NCBI RefSeq assembly: GCF_014705655.1
Contig: NZ_JACXIY010000013.1
Location: 186,001-250,000 of the forward strand
DNA length: 64,000 nt
Direction of reading: 5' to 3'
From: Paenibacillus arenilitoris
GTDB lineage: Bacteria > Bacillota > Bacilli > Paenibacillales > Paenibacillaceae
Each line of letters opens with the position of its first letter. The stretch's first letter is position 1. Under the pieces are notes generated by a model. That model worked only from the letters and a program-made list of their open reading frames with translations, was not told the origin of the DNA and searched no databases. Position numbers and translations under genes: made by a program. Positions 7,837 through 17,593 of this stretch are shown here, one piece after another.

Positions 7837-9576
7837 ATGAGGGGCGAGCTTTTCCGCCTTTCCTGGCATTCTATTCGTCTTAAGCTAGTCGTGGGCCTGC
7901 TGCTAATCACGCTGCCCGCTTTCGCTTTCCTTATATACAACAATTTGTACGCCATACGCGTCGTTCACAATCAGGTAGCCGAGTCCAATCGGAACCTTAT
8001 TTCGATGTATATGGGACAAATTGATAACAATTTAAATGATGTCGACAAATATATGACGGACCTGCTCGTGAACGATAAAGATCTTCATGCCATGGAGTAC
8101 GGTTCCACGGAACATGATCGGATTTTGGCCAAAGTCCGTTTGGACAACAGGATAAGGGGGGACATCGCATCGTTCGGGTCGGTCGATGCTTTATTCGTTT
8201 ATTCGATCCCCGGGAAGGACTACCTTGAAGCCTTTCAAGAACTCTATAACTGGCAGCAGAGAGATGAAATAAGAAGGTATATTCAGGAGCTGTTGGAGGA
8301 ACTGGAGAAGGATGGAGAGTTGCGAAACCAGCAATGGTATGTCAAACAAATCGGTATAAATTATTACTTATTCAGGGTGTTGAAGACTAGCGATGCCTAT
8401 GTCGGAGCTTGGGTTAATGTAGAAAATTTGTACATTCCGCTCAAACTGTTGAAATATGGCGAACACGGAATCTCGTTATTCGCGACCGAGAACGGAACAC
8501 CGATGACCCATGCGGAAGCCGTTCGCGAGAACGGAATCGACCTTGATAGAGATTTGAATAACTATTATATTTCGGGCAAATCAAATTCCTATTTAGTGAT
8601 CGGGGAGAGATCGGCTAAAGGCAACTTCAGCCTTATTTCGCTCATCCCGGATAAACAGATATTGGAAAACTTGCCTTATCTCCGGATGATTGCTGCGGCA
8701 ATACCTATCGGCGCAATCATTTTGGTGCCGGCTTTCCTTCTATTGCTTCGAAAGATGGTGTTAAGACCTCTCAATCGGATTCTTGCGGCTATGAAGAGGA
8801 TCGGAGAGGGGAATTTGAACACGCGTATCGAGCCGTTTCGGACTTCGGATGAATTCCGTCTCGTCAACGAAACGTTTAACAGAATGATCGGCCAGGTACA
8901 GGAGCTGCGCATACACATTTACGAGGAGCAGTTAAGCAAGCAGAAGGCTGAACTGCAACACCTGCAACTGCAAATCAATCCGCATTTTTTCCTGAATTCC
9001 TTAAATATTATCTACAACCTGGCATTGGTACGGAAATATGAGTTGATCCAGGAGATGGCAATGAGCCTAGTCCAATATTTCCGGTACATGTTCAAAAGCA
9101 ATCTAACTTTCGTAGCTTTGAAGGACGAGCTGCAGCATGTCCGCAATTATGTCCGGATCCAGGAGCTAAGGTTTCCCGGCAAGCTCAATTTCGAATTGAC
9201 GGCTCCCGATTATTTACTGAACACGCGAATACCGCCGCTTATTATTCAGACATTCATCGAAAATTCGATCAAGCATGCCGTTTCCCCCAACGCTTCCATT
9301 CAAATTTCCGTACGAATCGATTTGGATGATTCCGGTCCGGAGCCTCGGCTCATGATCGAAATCCAGGATACGGGAAAGGGCTTCGATCAGGACATTCTGG
9401 ATGAAATTCAAGCAGGCAACCGGATCGAGGACGAACAGGGGGAGCATATCGGGATCTGGAACGTGAAACAGAGACTCAGGCTGCTATATTCCGATGAAGC
9501 TTGCCTGGTTATCTCGAATGGCTTGCCGACGGGAGCGCTAATCGTGCTGCTGCTGCCCCTTCAACCAAAATCATAA
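7837..9576 (+). CDS. Sensor histidine kinase, YesM-like (HisKA_7TM-free LytS/YesM class)
   Basis: A 579-residue membrane kinase. A first membrane helix lies near residues 12-32, an extracellular sensor domain near 35-280, a second helix near 285-308, then HAMP (LRPLNRILAAMKRIGEGN). The His_kinase domain (PF06580) has LQLQINPHFFLNSL with phosphoacceptor His383. The HATPase domain follows, with PPLIIQTFIENSIKHAV as N box and IEIQDTGKGF as G1 box. Start at ATG 7837, because AAGGAG is eight bases upstream; GTG 7828 overlaps that site. It forms a two-component pair with the next gene (16-bp gap). By family knowledge it senses oligosaccharides or the SBP-bound sugar of the adjacent ABC system. Confidence 0.93.
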   Translation: MRGELFRLSWHSIRLKLVVGLLLITLPAFAFLIYNNLYAIRVVHNQVAESNRNLISMYMGQIDNNLNDVDKYMTDLLVNDKDLHAMEYGSTEHDRILAKVRLDNRIRGDIASFGSVDALFVYSIPGKDYLEAFQELYNWQQRDEIRRYIQELLEELEKDGELRNQQWYVKQIGINYYLFRVLKTSDAYVGAWVNVENLYIPLKLLKYGEHGISLFATENGTPMTHAEAVRENGIDLDRDLNNYYISGKSNSYLVIGERSAKGNFSLISLIPDKQILENLPYLRMIAAAIPIGAIILVPAFLLLLRKMVLRPLNRILAAMKRIGEGNLNTRIEPFRTSDEFRLVNETFNRMIGQVQELRIHIYEEQLSKQKAELQHLQLQINPHFFLNSLNIIYNLALVRKYELIQEMAMSLVQYFRYMFKSNLTFVALKDELQHVRNYVRIQELRFPGKLNFELTAPDYLLNTRIPPLIIQTFIENSIKHAVSPNASIQISVRIDLDDSGPEPRLMIEIQDTGKGFDQDILDEIQAGNRIEDEQGEHIGIWNVKQRLRLLYSDEACLVISNGLPTGALIVLLLPLQPKS

Positions 9577-9591
9577 AGAGGAGAGTCGAAC

Positions 9592-11205
9592 ATGGTCCGA
9601 ATACTGCTCGTAGATGACGAAGTTCATGCGGTTGAAGGGATTAAGGCGTCTGTCGATTGGGACAAGCTGGGGATTTCAGAGGTACTCACTGCTTATGATA
9701 TTTTGCAGGCAAAGGAAATATTTGCGTCATTTGACACTGTTGATCTTATGCTATGCGATATCGAAATGCCTATGGGAAGCGGTCTGGAGCTCCTCGCATG
9801 GGTCCGAGAGCATTACCCGGATACGGAGTCGATCTTCTTGACCTGCCACGCGGATTTTCATTATGCCAAACAAGCGATTCAGTTAGGAAGTTTCGATTAT
9901 TTGCTGAAGCCGGTTCCGAGCGCCGAACTCGAAATCGTAATCTCCAAAGCGATCGAGAAGAAAGCCGAGGAAAGTAAAAAATCGGAGTACAGCCAGTACG
10001 GTCAATATTGGATTCAGCATCAACCATTGCTTATCGAACGATTCTGGCTGGATATTCTGAACCGCATCATACCGTCCCGTCCGGAGTCGATCAAACAGGC
10101 TGCAGAGGAGCGGAATATTCCTTATTCGGAACATATGAAGTTTATTCCCGTTTTCATCGTCGTGAAGCGGTGGCACAAAACCTTAAGCATGCGAGACGAG
10201 AAAATACTCGAATACGCGCTTCAAAATTCTGCCGAAGAGCTGTTGGCAAAGCTGGGAAACTACCGCCAACTTCTTCCATTCGGCAAAGGCAGCTTGCTCG
10301 CGGTTCTCTCCATCGAGCCTTGGACAGAGACTGAAGCGAAGCGACTGTTGAGAAGCTGTGAAGCATTCATTCGCTCCTGCCGCCAGTATTTCTATTGCGA
10401 TATAAGTTGCTATATCGGACATCCTTCCTTTGCTCATGAGCTGCCGACGATGTCTGACCTGCTTCGAGCCCAGGATCGGAATAATGTAACGTTAGAAAAT
10501 CTCGTGTTTCAGATGGACAGACTGGAGCCTGCGCAGATCTCGCTTCGAGAACCGGAGTTTCCGGTTTGGTCGCTCATGTTGAAGGAGGGGGCAAGCGAGA
10601 AGTTGGCGTCCGAGATCGCACGATACTTGGAGGGTCAAACTCAGGTTTCCGGTCTGAACGCAAAGCGGCTGCATCAGTTTCACCATGATTTCCTTCAAAT
10701 GATATATTCATTTTTGCAATCGGAAGGCATTCAAGCTCGTCAGCTTTTCAGTGACGACGAATCCATGGAGATGTCACTGAATGCATCACGATCGGTCAAA
10801 GATACGATCGCTTGGTGTCGACGTGTCATTGCGAAAGCGATGGAATATATCCATACTGTCGAACAGTCCGAGTCGGTGGTCAACCGCGTGACAGCGTACG
10901 TCAACCGGCATCTGGACAGCGCGTTGTCGCGAGATGATATCGCGAAGCATGTCTTTTTGAATGCCGATTACTTGGACAGAATGTTTAAGAAAAAGGTAGG
11001 GCTGTCCGTGACGGAGTACGTCGTTCGAGAAAGGATCGCCGTCGCCAAACGTTTGTTAAGCAAATCCAATCTTCCTGTATCTGAAATTGCGATCCAGGTT
11101 GGAATGACCAACTTTTCGTATTTTTCTCGCGTATTCAAAAAATACACGAACCGAAATCCGCTCGAATTCCGGCAGGAAGAGCGATCCCGATCGGAAGATC
11201 GATAG
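9592..11205 (+). CDS. Response regulator, AraC-type (YesN-like)
   Basis: A 537-residue cytosolic regulator. The receiver domain covers residues 1-125 (LLVDDE, LMLCDIEMP with phosphoacceptor Asp56, and Lys in YLLKPV). A 270-residue linker is followed by a C-terminal AraC double HTH (residues 430-530: LSRDDIAKHVFLNADYLDRMFKKK and SEIAIQVGMTNFSYFSRVFKKYTNRNPLEFR). RBS AAAGAGGAG. It is partner of the kinase upstream, and probably activates the lipoprotein-permease-GH2 genes through the inverted-repeat site at 11209, which begins right after its stop codon. Confidence 0.93.
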   Translation: MVRILLVDDEVHAVEGIKASVDWDKLGISEVLTAYDILQAKEIFASFDTVDLMLCDIEMPMGSGLELLAWVREHYPDTESIFLTCHADFHYAKQAIQLGSFDYLLKPVPSAELEIVISKAIEKKAEESKKSEYSQYGQYWIQHQPLLIERFWLDILNRIIPSRPESIKQAAEERNIPYSEHMKFIPVFIVVKRWHKTLSMRDEKILEYALQNSAEELLAKLGNYRQLLPFGKGSLLAVLSIEPWTETEAKRLLRSCEAFIRSCRQYFYCDISCYIGHPSFAHELPTMSDLLRAQDRNNVTLENLVFQMDRLEPAQISLREPEFPVWSLMLKEGASEKLASEIARYLEGQTQVSGLNAKRLHQFHHDFLQMIYSFLQSEGIQARQLFSDDESMEMSLNASRSVKDTIAWCRRVIAKAMEYIHTVEQSESVVNRVTAYVNRHLDSALSRDDIAKHVFLNADYLDRMFKKKVGLSVTEYVVRERIAVAKRLLSKSNLPVSEIAIQVGMTNFSYFSRVFKKYTNRNPLEFRQEERSRSEDR

Positions 11206-11208
11206 GAG

Positions 11209-11245
11209 GTCGACTCAGTGACATTGTTAGTCGACATCCTGGTAG
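11209..11245 (+). promoter_or_regulatory. Second copy of the conserved inverted-repeat operator, before the sugar-binding lipoprotein
   Basis: GTCGACT (11209-11215) and AGTCGAC (11229-11235) are perfect inverted repeats with a 13-base spacer, followed by CTGGTAGTTGGAG. It aligns without gaps with 7724-7763. The 148-bp gap it lies in separates regulator genes from transport genes, suggesting an internal inducible promoter. Confidence 0.65.
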
Positions 11246-11353
11246 TTGGAGATAGTATCGCTATCTTATGATGAATGTAGATTCGAAAGGAAGAACGGCC
11301 GATGTCGTTCAAGCCGAATCGGATGCACACTTTCAAGATATGGGGGGAGAAAT

Positions 11354-12877
11354 ATGAAAAAGAAGTTAAGTTGGGTTTGCGCGATGTTTGCGATCATGCT
11401 GCTGATTTCCGCATGCGCTTCCAACAAGGGGAACGAAGCAACGGGCTCATCCGGAAACAACACGGCACAGGATCCTGCTTCGGATGAAGAAACCAGAGCG
11501 CCTTACGAATTGACGATGGCGTACTTTAGTTTCGGCAGCGTGCCGAAGGATCAGCTGCTTATTGAGGAAGAGCTCAATAAGATCACGAAAGCGAAACTGA
11601 ATACGAATGTAAAATTGCTTCCGATCAGCTTCAGCGCCTGGCAAAATCAAACCAACCTGATGCTGACGAGCGGCGAGAAGCTTGACCTGATGCCGATATT
11701 CGGAAATATGTACGCGAACCAAGTGGCTAAAGGCCAATTGAACGAACTGGACGATTTGCTAGCCAACCAAGGTGAGGGAATCGTCGAGGCGCTCGGCCCG
11801 GATTATGCGAACGCGTCCAAAATTAACGGTAAAACGTATGCCGTTCCGACTATTCGCGATTTGGCTCAAAAGTATGGTTTCTTGATTCGCAAAGACCTCG
11901 TCGATAAATACAACCTCAAACTGGGCGAAGTAAAAACATTGGACGATTTGGAACCGATCTTACGAACGATTAAAGAAAACGAGCCGAATATGATCCCGTT
12001 GGTCAACGGTGTCGGCAACTCTCCGATCACCTCGTATAACACGCGGGATTCGCTCGGCGACGATATGGGCGTACTGCTCAATAACGGTCAGGACTTGAAG
12101 GTAGTGAACTGGTTCGAAACGGAAGAATACGCGGCCGCGCTAGAGAAGATGAGGGAATGGTATCTGGCCGGATATATCGCCAAGGACGCGATTACGGTCA
12201 AGGAATCCAAGTCTGATATCATCAAAGCCGGAAAAGGCGCAGGTAACCTAGCCGTAATGAAACCGGGATTCGACGCCCAAGAGACTCGTCAATCCGGCAT
12301 GCCGATCGTATCCGTCGAAATGCTGCCCGCGGTAGCGAAGACGAATACCGTGACGAACATCATGTGGGGAATCGCAAAGAACTCGAAAAATCCAGTGAGA
12401 GCGATGGAACTCCTGAACCTTTTGTACACGGACAAGGAAGTCGTCAATCTGCTGGACTGGGGGATCGAAGGCAAGCATTATGTGAAAGTATCCGAGAACG
12501 TCATCGACTACCCGGAAGGCGTGGACGCCTCTACAGTAGGTTATTCGGGATTGGGATGGCTGTTCGGCAATCAATTCCTGTCCTATATATTCAAAGGCGA
12601 TGACGAGAAGCTGTGGGAAGAGATGAAAGAGTTTAACTCGGGCGCTATTAAGTCCAAGGCACTCGGGTTTACGTTCGACTCCACTTCGGTGAAAACGGAG
12701 TTTGCCGCTGTCAGCAACGTTATGAGCCAATATCGAATCGCATTGGAGTGCGGAGCTTTGGACCCGAAGAAGGCGCTCCCCGAGTTCATCGCGAAGCTCA
12801 AGGACGCGGGCATCGACAAAGTTATTGCCGAGAAGCAGAAGCAGTTGGACGCATGGGCTGCTTCCAACGGTAACTGA
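11354..12877 (+). CDS. Extracellular sugar-binding lipoprotein of ABC transporter (LipO/LplA-like, DUF3502)
   Basis: A 507-residue lipoprotein. The signal peptide MKKKLSWVCAMFAIMLL ends at lipobox ISAC (Cys21). A Ser/Asn/Gly-rich linker follows and then a family 1 solute-binding fold (NLMLTSGEKLDLMPIFG, INGKTYAVPTIRDLAQKYGFLIRKDLVDKY). The C-terminal part resembles DUF3502 of LplA-like proteins. Start ATG 11354 follows GGGGGGAGA; an upstream in-frame ATG at 11246 lacks a site and would spoil the signal peptide. It delivers an oligosaccharide to the two permeases that follow. As usual for this group, no ATPase gene is present; a shared MsmK/MsmX-type ATPase elsewhere is expected. Confidence 0.92.
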   Translation: MKKKLSWVCAMFAIMLLISACASNKGNEATGSSGNNTAQDPASDEETRAPYELTMAYFSFGSVPKDQLLIEEELNKITKAKLNTNVKLLPISFSAWQNQTNLMLTSGEKLDLMPIFGNMYANQVAKGQLNELDDLLANQGEGIVEALGPDYANASKINGKTYAVPTIRDLAQKYGFLIRKDLVDKYNLKLGEVKTLDDLEPILRTIKENEPNMIPLVNGVGNSPITSYNTRDSLGDDMGVLLNNGQDLKVVNWFETEEYAAALEKMREWYLAGYIAKDAITVKESKSDIIKAGKGAGNLAVMKPGFDAQETRQSGMPIVSVEMLPAVAKTNTVTNIMWGIAKNSKNPVRAMELLNLLYTDKEVVNLLDWGIEGKHYVKVSENVIDYPEGVDASTVGYSGLGWLFGNQFLSYIFKGDDEKLWEEMKEFNSGAIKSKALGFTFDSTSVKTEFAAVSNVMSQYRIALECGALDPKKALPEFIAKLKDAGIDKVIAEKQKQLDAWAASNGN

Positions 12878-12903
12878 GCATCTATGAAAGGGTTGTGAAC
12901 ATT

Positions 12904-13821
12904 ATGGGCTATAGGGCTAGAAGATGGAAACGATTCGCTCCGCTGTTCCTGCTCATGCTCCCGGGGCTCGCATATTTGCTGCTCAACAACTACTTGCCCA
13001 TGTTCGGGATGATCATCGCGTTCAAGGATATTAATTTCTCGAAGGGCATCCTGGGCAGTAATTGGATCGGATTCCAAAATTTCGAATATTTGTTCAAGAC
13101 AGCGGACGCTTACATCATTACTCGCAATACGATTCTGTATAACGTAGCGTTCATCGCCATCAACACGATCGGAGCGGTAGGTTTAGCGATAATTCTTAAC
13201 GAAATCCGGAAAAAATTTTTTCAGCGGTTTTATCAGAGCATCATCATTCTGCCGCACCTGATTTCGATGGTTATTGTCAGCTATCTCGTGTTCGCGGTGC
13301 TTAGCAGCGAGACGGGACTCATCAATAAAGCGATTCTGCCCATCCTTGGGATAGAAAGCATTTCGTGGTATTCCAGCAAAGAATACTGGCCGTATATCTT
13401 GACAGCGGTGAATATCTGGAAAGGCATCGGCTTTTTGAGCGTGGTTTACCTGGCTTCGATCATTAGCATCGATCCGGAATATTACGAAGCAGCCACGCTC
13501 GACGGCGCGTCGAAATGGCATCAGATCCGGTTCGTCACGCTCCCGCTGATTATTCCGGTCATTACGATGATGACCTTGCTTGCGATCGGGCGCATCTTCC
13601 ATTCCGACTTCGGGTTGTTCTACCAGGTGCCTATGGACTCGGGCGTTTTGTCGGAGACGACCAACGTCATCGATACGTACGTATACCGCGCGCTCATGAA
13701 CTTGGGTGATATTGGGATGTCATCGGCTGCGGGTGTATATCAATCCATTGTCGGATTCGTTCTGGTCATCCTCTCCAACTATGCGGTTCGAAAAATCAGC
13801 AAAGAAAACGCTTTATTCTAA
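12904..13821 (+). CDS. ABC transporter permease, LplB-like
   Basis: A 305-residue inner-membrane permease with six predicted helices (BPD_transp_1). The start of the protein has LMLPGLAYLLLNNYLPMFG, typical for LplB/UgpA-like proteins. The cytoplasmic EAA loop is EAATLDGASKWHQI. ATG 12904 is preferred; GTG 12895 is only two bases behind the AAAGGG site. It pairs with the MalG-type permease 15 bp downstream to import the sugar captured by the lipoprotein. Confidence 0.92.
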   Translation: MGYRARRWKRFAPLFLLMLPGLAYLLLNNYLPMFGMIIAFKDINFSKGILGSNWIGFQNFEYLFKTADAYIITRNTILYNVAFIAINTIGAVGLAIILNEIRKKFFQRFYQSIIILPHLISMVIVSYLVFAVLSSETGLINKAILPILGIESISWYSSKEYWPYILTAVNIWKGIGFLSVVYLASIISIDPEYYEAATLDGASKWHQIRFVTLPLIIPVITMMTLLAIGRIFHSDFGLFYQVPMDSGVLSETTNVIDTYVYRALMNLGDIGMSSAAGVYQSIVGFVLVILSNYAVRKISKENALF

Positions 13822-13836
13822 TGGAGGTAACAGACA

Positions 13837-14724
13837 ATGGCGCACGAAAGCAAATGGGTCAGATGGACCGCACACACATTTCTAATGGCATTCTCCATTG
13901 CATGCATCATTCCATTCGTATTGCTGATCATGTCCTCGATTTCAAGCGAAGAGAGCATCATTCAATTCGGCTATTCGTTTTGGCCCGAACAGTTCAGCCT
14001 GATGGCTTACGAATATTTATGGAATCACCGGGGTGAGCTGGGGCGCGCGTACGGTATAACCGCGTTTATTACAGTAATCGGTACCGCGGCAAGCCTGGCA
14101 ATGACGACCATGCTCGCATATCCGATGTCGCGGCAAGATATCCCGATGAGAAATTTTTGGGCATTTTTCGTGTTTTTCACGCTGCTGTTTAATGGAGGGC
14201 TTGTCCCGACGTATTTAATCTATACGCAAGTGTTTGAGATCAAGAACACGATTTGGGCGTTGATCGTGCCCGGATTGCTTATGAACGGCTTTTACGTGTT
14301 ACTGGTTCGAACGTTCTTCATCACTTCCGTTCCGCCGGCTTTAATGGAAGCAGCTTATATCGACGGAGCGGGGGAAATCAAGACATTCTATAAAATCGTC
14401 ATTCCGCTTTCAATGCCGATTCTGGCTACGATTGGATTATTCGAAGCGATTCTCTATTGGAACGACTGGTTTAACGGGATGACGTACGTAACCGATCCAA
14501 AGCTGTTCAGCATCCAAAACATACTGAACCGGATCATCACGGACATTCAGTTTCTTTCTAACAACAGCAACCTATCGTCAGCAGCTAGCAACGAAATGGC
14601 CGAGCTTCCAAGCACGTCCGTCCGAATGGCAATCGCCGTCGTCGGCTTGCTGCCGATCCTAATCGCCTATCCGTTCTTTCAAAAATACTTCATTAAAGGC
14701 ATTACAATCGGCGCATTGAAGTAA
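13837..14724 (+). CDS. Carbohydrate ABC transporter permease, LplC/MalG-like
   Basis: A 295-residue six-helix permease. EAA loop EAAYIDGAGEIKTFYKIVIP; the ending IKGITIGALK is characteristic of the MalG-type subunit. GGAGGTAA stands six bases before ATG 13837. Second half of the heterodimeric channel. Confidence 0.92.
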   Translation: MAHESKWVRWTAHTFLMAFSIACIIPFVLLIMSSISSEESIIQFGYSFWPEQFSLMAYEYLWNHRGELGRAYGITAFITVIGTAASLAMTTMLAYPMSRQDIPMRNFWAFFVFFTLLFNGGLVPTYLIYTQVFEIKNTIWALIVPGLLMNGFYVLLVRTFFITSVPPALMEAAYIDGAGEIKTFYKIVIPLSMPILATIGLFEAILYWNDWFNGMTYVTDPKLFSIQNILNRIITDIQFLSNNSNLSSAASNEMAELPSTSVRMAIAVVGLLPILIAYPFFQKYFIKGITIGALK

Positions 14725-14794
14725 AATGTTTTGGAGGCGCCAAGACGGAGGAATCGAATAGATTTAAAATTCGTTTCATAGGAGAGGTAACGCA

Positions 14795-17089
14795 ATGATA
14801 GAAGAAATTTCTTTCAACGATCAATGGTTGTTCACCAAGAAGAACGACCCATCCTTCTCTAGGGAGTTCATTCAAGAGGGGGTGACCGTCACCCTGCCGC
14901 ATACGTGGAATCAAGCCGACGGGCAAGGCGGAAGCGAGCAATATTATCGCGGTCAATGCTGGTATCAGCGAACGTTGTCAATCTCTTCCGAGAACTTGAC
15001 GAAACGGTTTTACTTGGAGATTGGAGCAGCAGGGAATATCGGTCAAGTGTATATCAACGGTAATCTGGCCGGCGAGAGCCGGTGCGGTTATTCGATGTTT
15101 CGAATCGCCTTGAATCCTTACTTAAAGGCGGGGAGTAATCTGATCGCTGTTATGGTTGATAACAGCTACCATAATGAAGTGTTCCCTCTTATGGCGGATT
15201 TTACGTTTTACGGAGGCCTATACAGGGAAGTAAAACTTCTCGTCATGGACGATATTCATTTCGACGTCATGGACAGCGGTCGTGATGGCGTTTATTTGAC
15301 GCAGCGAAAAATCGGTCGTGATACCTTTGAACTGTTCGTTCACGGTACAGTCGCCAATGAATCCATGAAACCTCAAACGGGAACGATTCAGGTGAGGCTT
15401 ATAGACCAAGAGGGAAACACCGTATTTGAAGCGGACTCTGATCTGGTGCTTGAAGGTGAAGCGAAATTTCGCATTCGCGGCGAGATATGCAATCCGGTGT
15501 TATGGGACGGCATCGAGCAGCCCTATCTCTATACGGCGGCGGTATCCGTCCACTCAAATGGGCAAATATGCGATGAGCGAAATATCGCAATTGGCTTTCG
15601 TACGGTGGAAGCCACGACCGACCGCGGCTTACTCTTAAACGGGAAGCCGATCAAGCTAAACGGCGTTTGCCGTCATCAGGATTACGGCGGTATGGGCAAC
15701 GCGATAACCAAAGCGCAAATGGATGAAGATATGTCCTTGATCCGCGAAGTCGGAGCGAACAGCATTCGACTTGCGCATTATCAGCATGATGACTATTTTT
15801 ATAGCTTATGCGACCGATATGGCTTGTTAGTATGGGCGGAAATTCCTTTTATCAGTGTTCCGTCTACCAAAGATCCCGATAATCATAACGCGGTCGAGCA
15901 ACTGGAAAAACTTATAAAGCAAGCCTATAATCATTGCTCCATCTACTGCTGGGGCGTTCAAAACGAAATTACGATTGCCGTCGAAACGGAACACACCCAT
16001 AAAGCGATCAAGAAGCTGACGGCGCTCTCCAAACAGCTGGACCCTAATCGTTTAACCGCGCAAGCCAATATCAATGGGGTTGAAGACGAAAGCATCATTA
16101 ACAGATATACCGACATCGTCGGCTATAATTTATATTACGGCTGGTACTACGGCGAAATGAAAGATTTGGCAGAGCGGTTCGATGCCTTTCACCGTGTTAA
16201 CCCTGATGTCCCTGTCATTCTATCCGAATACGGGGTGGATACAAACCCCAGGTTTCACGCTTATTCGCCTAAAGTTCAAGATTATACGGAGGAATATCAG
16301 CTATTATTCCATCATAATGCCCTTGAAACCATTAATCGGAGACCTTACGTACAAGGCGGTTATGTATGGAATATGTTCGATTTCGGCAGCGCGAATCGGC
16401 GGGAAGGAGGCGAGACCGGTAAAAACCTAAAGGGTCTTGTTACGATCGATCGTAAACTGAAAAAAGACGCCTTTTACCTGTATAAGGCATACTGGTCCAA
16501 GGTTCCATTCGTTCATCTGGCCGGCCGGCGGTTTGAAAATCGGCATATGGAACTGAACGATATCGTCGTCTTGACCAATTTGCACCATGTCAACGTATAT
16601 AAAGGTACTCAACTCCTTGCCGAAATCAAGAACGATCAAACGATGAAAATCGTAAAAGACGTACCGCTTCCATTAGGAGAACATATAGTGAGAGTCGAGG
16701 GAATCGATGGCGAGGGCGGTGTCCATACAGATGAAATTCGGATATTCCGCAGACCCGAACTCGATCAAAGCTATGTCCATGTGAATCTGGAGAAGGCTAA
16801 AAATGTCGTGAATTGGTTTGAAAAATTCGACTTATCGAATGTCGAAAAAATAGAGTTGAAGGAAGGTTACTACTCGACTTTCGACACGATCGAAGACCTT
16901 TTGAGTAATGAAAAGGCTAGAGAGGTTTATCAGAAATATTTCGGGGAAAGGACGGATAACCCTTTCTTTGAGGTGATGAAAAGCGTCATGTCTATCGAGA
17001 AGATGGCCCAATTGGCACATTTTAATATTCCCCCGGAATTACTGGCCGTCATAAATAGAGAACTGAATGTGATTCGTAAGTCAAATTGA
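14795..17089 (+). CDS. Glycoside hydrolase family 2 beta-glycosidase (beta-galactosidase/glucuronidase type)
   Basis: A 764-residue enzyme without signal peptide, so cytoplasmic. Order: GH2 sugar-binding domain (about 1-170), immunoglobulin-like domain (about 175-270), TIM barrel (about 275-560), then a C-terminal region not typical of short beta-galactosidases. The acid/base Glu391 lies in WGVQNEIT and the nucleophile Glu478 in ILSEYGVD. LNGVCRHQDYGGMG is the conserved barrel entry. Being last in the sugar ABC operon it presumably hydrolyses the imported oligosaccharide. Whether the substrate is a galactoside, glucuronide or other beta-glycoside cannot be told. Confidence 0.9.
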   Translation: MIEEISFNDQWLFTKKNDPSFSREFIQEGVTVTLPHTWNQADGQGGSEQYYRGQCWYQRTLSISSENLTKRFYLEIGAAGNIGQVYINGNLAGESRCGYSMFRIALNPYLKAGSNLIAVMVDNSYHNEVFPLMADFTFYGGLYREVKLLVMDDIHFDVMDSGRDGVYLTQRKIGRDTFELFVHGTVANESMKPQTGTIQVRLIDQEGNTVFEADSDLVLEGEAKFRIRGEICNPVLWDGIEQPYLYTAAVSVHSNGQICDERNIAIGFRTVEATTDRGLLLNGKPIKLNGVCRHQDYGGMGNAITKAQMDEDMSLIREVGANSIRLAHYQHDDYFYSLCDRYGLLVWAEIPFISVPSTKDPDNHNAVEQLEKLIKQAYNHCSIYCWGVQNEITIAVETEHTHKAIKKLTALSKQLDPNRLTAQANINGVEDESIINRYTDIVGYNLYYGWYYGEMKDLAERFDAFHRVNPDVPVILSEYGVDTNPRFHAYSPKVQDYTEEYQLLFHHNALETINRRPYVQGGYVWNMFDFGSANRREGGETGKNLKGLVTIDRKLKKDAFYLYKAYWSKVPFVHLAGRRFENRHMELNDIVVLTNLHHVNVYKGTQLLAEIKNDQTMKIVKDVPLPLGEHIVRVEGIDGEGGVHTDEIRIFRRPELDQSYVHVNLEKAKNVVNWFEKFDLSNVEKIELKEGYYSTFDTIEDLLSNEKAREVYQKYFGERTDNPFFEVMKSVMSIEKMAQLAHFNIPPELLAVINRELNVIRKSN

Positions 17090-17104
17090 TCATGTAGCTG
17101 CAAC

Positions 17105-17141
17105 AGCGGAGCCGAATGTTATTCGGCTCCGCTATTTTATT
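17105..17141 (+). terminator. Intrinsic terminator of the GH2 operon
   Basis: A 13-bp perfect stem (AGCGGAGCCGAAT / ATTCGGCTCCGCT) with a GTT loop, followed by ATTTTATTT. It closes the operon and overlaps the 3' end of the convergent small gene. Confidence 0.9.
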
Positions 17142-17593
17142 TGTGAAACATCACAATGGGCCCTTTGGATTTGCTTTAACCAAAAATCAGGCGGTTCGTA
17201 GACAATGAGCGAGTAATCAAGTTCATGACCAAGAGGAGTCGCCAATTGAATAAGCAGCAATTTCTTTAAATCGGAAGGATGCAAATCGCCTGTTTTGACG
17301 GTCAACACTTGAACTCCATTTCGTTCGGGAGTCCCCACGACAATGATTTGGTTTCCTTTGGTATAGACATCGGTGACCGTTGTTTGAAAAACAACGATAT
17401 ACAGATCAAGGTCGGTTTTATTTTGAAACATGGGAAAATCAATGCCGACATGTTGTTTGAAATTCAGCTCGCCGGATATTCCGATGTCATACGTAGTAAA
17501 CAGCCGATGCAGCGCGTAATGGATTCGATTAGGAACATAACTCCATCGGCCTCCCCAATAGGTGCTATGCCAATGTTCTTCATATACAATCAT
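17132..17593 (-). CDS. Hypothetical protein, probable second half of a split secreted protein
   Basis: A 153-residue protein that I do not recognise. It begins MIVYEEHWHSTYWGGRWSYV and has no signal peptide. Its ATG overlaps the TGA of the upstream 61-codon gene (ATGA), and that gene supplies a signal peptide and a short coiled coil but little else. Either the two are coupled and separate, or one base was lost or gained and they were once a single secreted protein of about 210 residues. No ribosome site precedes this ATG, which favours the second view. Confidence 0.5.
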   Translation of the reverse strand: MIVYEEHWHSTYWGGRWSYVPNRIHYALHRLFTTYDIGISGELNFKQHVGIDFPMFQNKTDLDLYIVVFQTTVTDVYTKGNQIIVVGTPERNGVQVLTVKTGDLHPSDLKKLLLIQLATPLGHELDYSLIVYEPPDFWLKQIQRAHCDVSQIK

